Positions 23,176 to 23,318 of a stretch of DNA of 23,318 nt are shown here, piece after piece; within the stretch, counting starts at the first letter, position 1; every line of letters begins with the position of its first letter. The notes under the pieces are model-generated. The model did no database searches. It was given only the letters and a program-made list of their open reading frames with translations, and was not told the origin of the DNA. The translations under genes were made by a program, and so were the position numbers. Origin of the DNA: an uncultured bacterium. Lineage in GTDB: Bacteria; Desulfobacterota; Binatia; HRBIN30. The stretch is taken from NCBI GenBank assembly GCA_937975525.1, contig CALJUJ010000454.1:1-23318 (forward strand), written 5' to 3'.

Positions 23176-23318
23176 GCTGACTGCGGATCTGGAAGCGCGA
23201 GGCTCATCACCACGGCGGAGCCGTCGTTTTGCCAAGCCTGGAAGCTCATGGTACGCTCCCTCCCGTGGAGCACCGCAAGGAGCTCCTCGTCGTCAGAGCT
23301 AGAAACACAGCCTGACGT

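Overview
The window is GC-rich DNA from a Gram-negative bacterium: it encodes lipoproteins, TolC-type outer-membrane channels, periplasmic adaptors and an outer-membrane barrel. Several genes lack a Shine-Dalgarno and seem to start at or next to the predicted transcription start. Together with PDZ-thioredoxin proteins and Cys/His-rich CzcB-like adaptors, this fits Planctomycetota or Myxococcota, but the phylum cannot be fixed from the sequence. Almost everything up to 18135 concerns soft or heavy metals.

Layout. (1) 1-4786, minus strand: a CusCBA/CzcCBA-type efflux operon, namely a small secreted His/Cys protein, a TolC lipoprotein, an adaptor and the N-terminal third of an RND pump that runs off the left edge. 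(2) 4787-5073: non-coding, with the 3' end of a degenerate tRNA. (3) 5074-12806: a CDF-like transporter divergent from a CadC-like ArsR repressor. The repressor heads a tightly coupled operon of TolC, a membrane-anchored CxxH/CxxC repeat protein, an adaptor carrying the same domain, and a CzcA-type RND pump. (4) 12913-18135: a mercury-type MerR, a MerT-MerP fusion, a CopZ-like Fe-S protein, an outer-membrane barrel, a second MerR lacking the first metal-binding Cys, and three genes interrupted only by in-frame UGA codons. (5) 18556-22587: a ubiquitin-like conjugation operon (Ubl-E2 fusion, JAB-E1 fusion, large unknown protein), followed by a convergent HExxH peptidase gene.

The most exciting part is region 4. 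Seven in-frame UGA codons fall where metal-binding or redox cysteines are expected: UxxU in the GMTCxxC site of a heavy-metal-associated (HMA) domain plus UxxC in a thioredoxin site (13388-14110); a vicinal UU pair in a PDZ-thioredoxin protein (15183-15986); and UxxU in an HMA-like lipoprotein (17194-17703). Reading through UGA keeps a plausible domain in frame in all three. Hairpins resembling bacterial SECIS elements follow the UGAs, two of them with the same UGGAU loop. The first two genes lie behind TTGACC promoters with the stretched 20-nt spacer typical of MerR regulation; the third follows another such promoter through the barrel gene. The inferred picture is a MerR-controlled set of periplasmic selenoproteins that capture or process Hg(II) through selenolates, next to MerTP and with no merA in the window. 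Selenocysteine insertion genes (selA, selB, selC, selD) are not in the window and must lie elsewhere if this reading is right.
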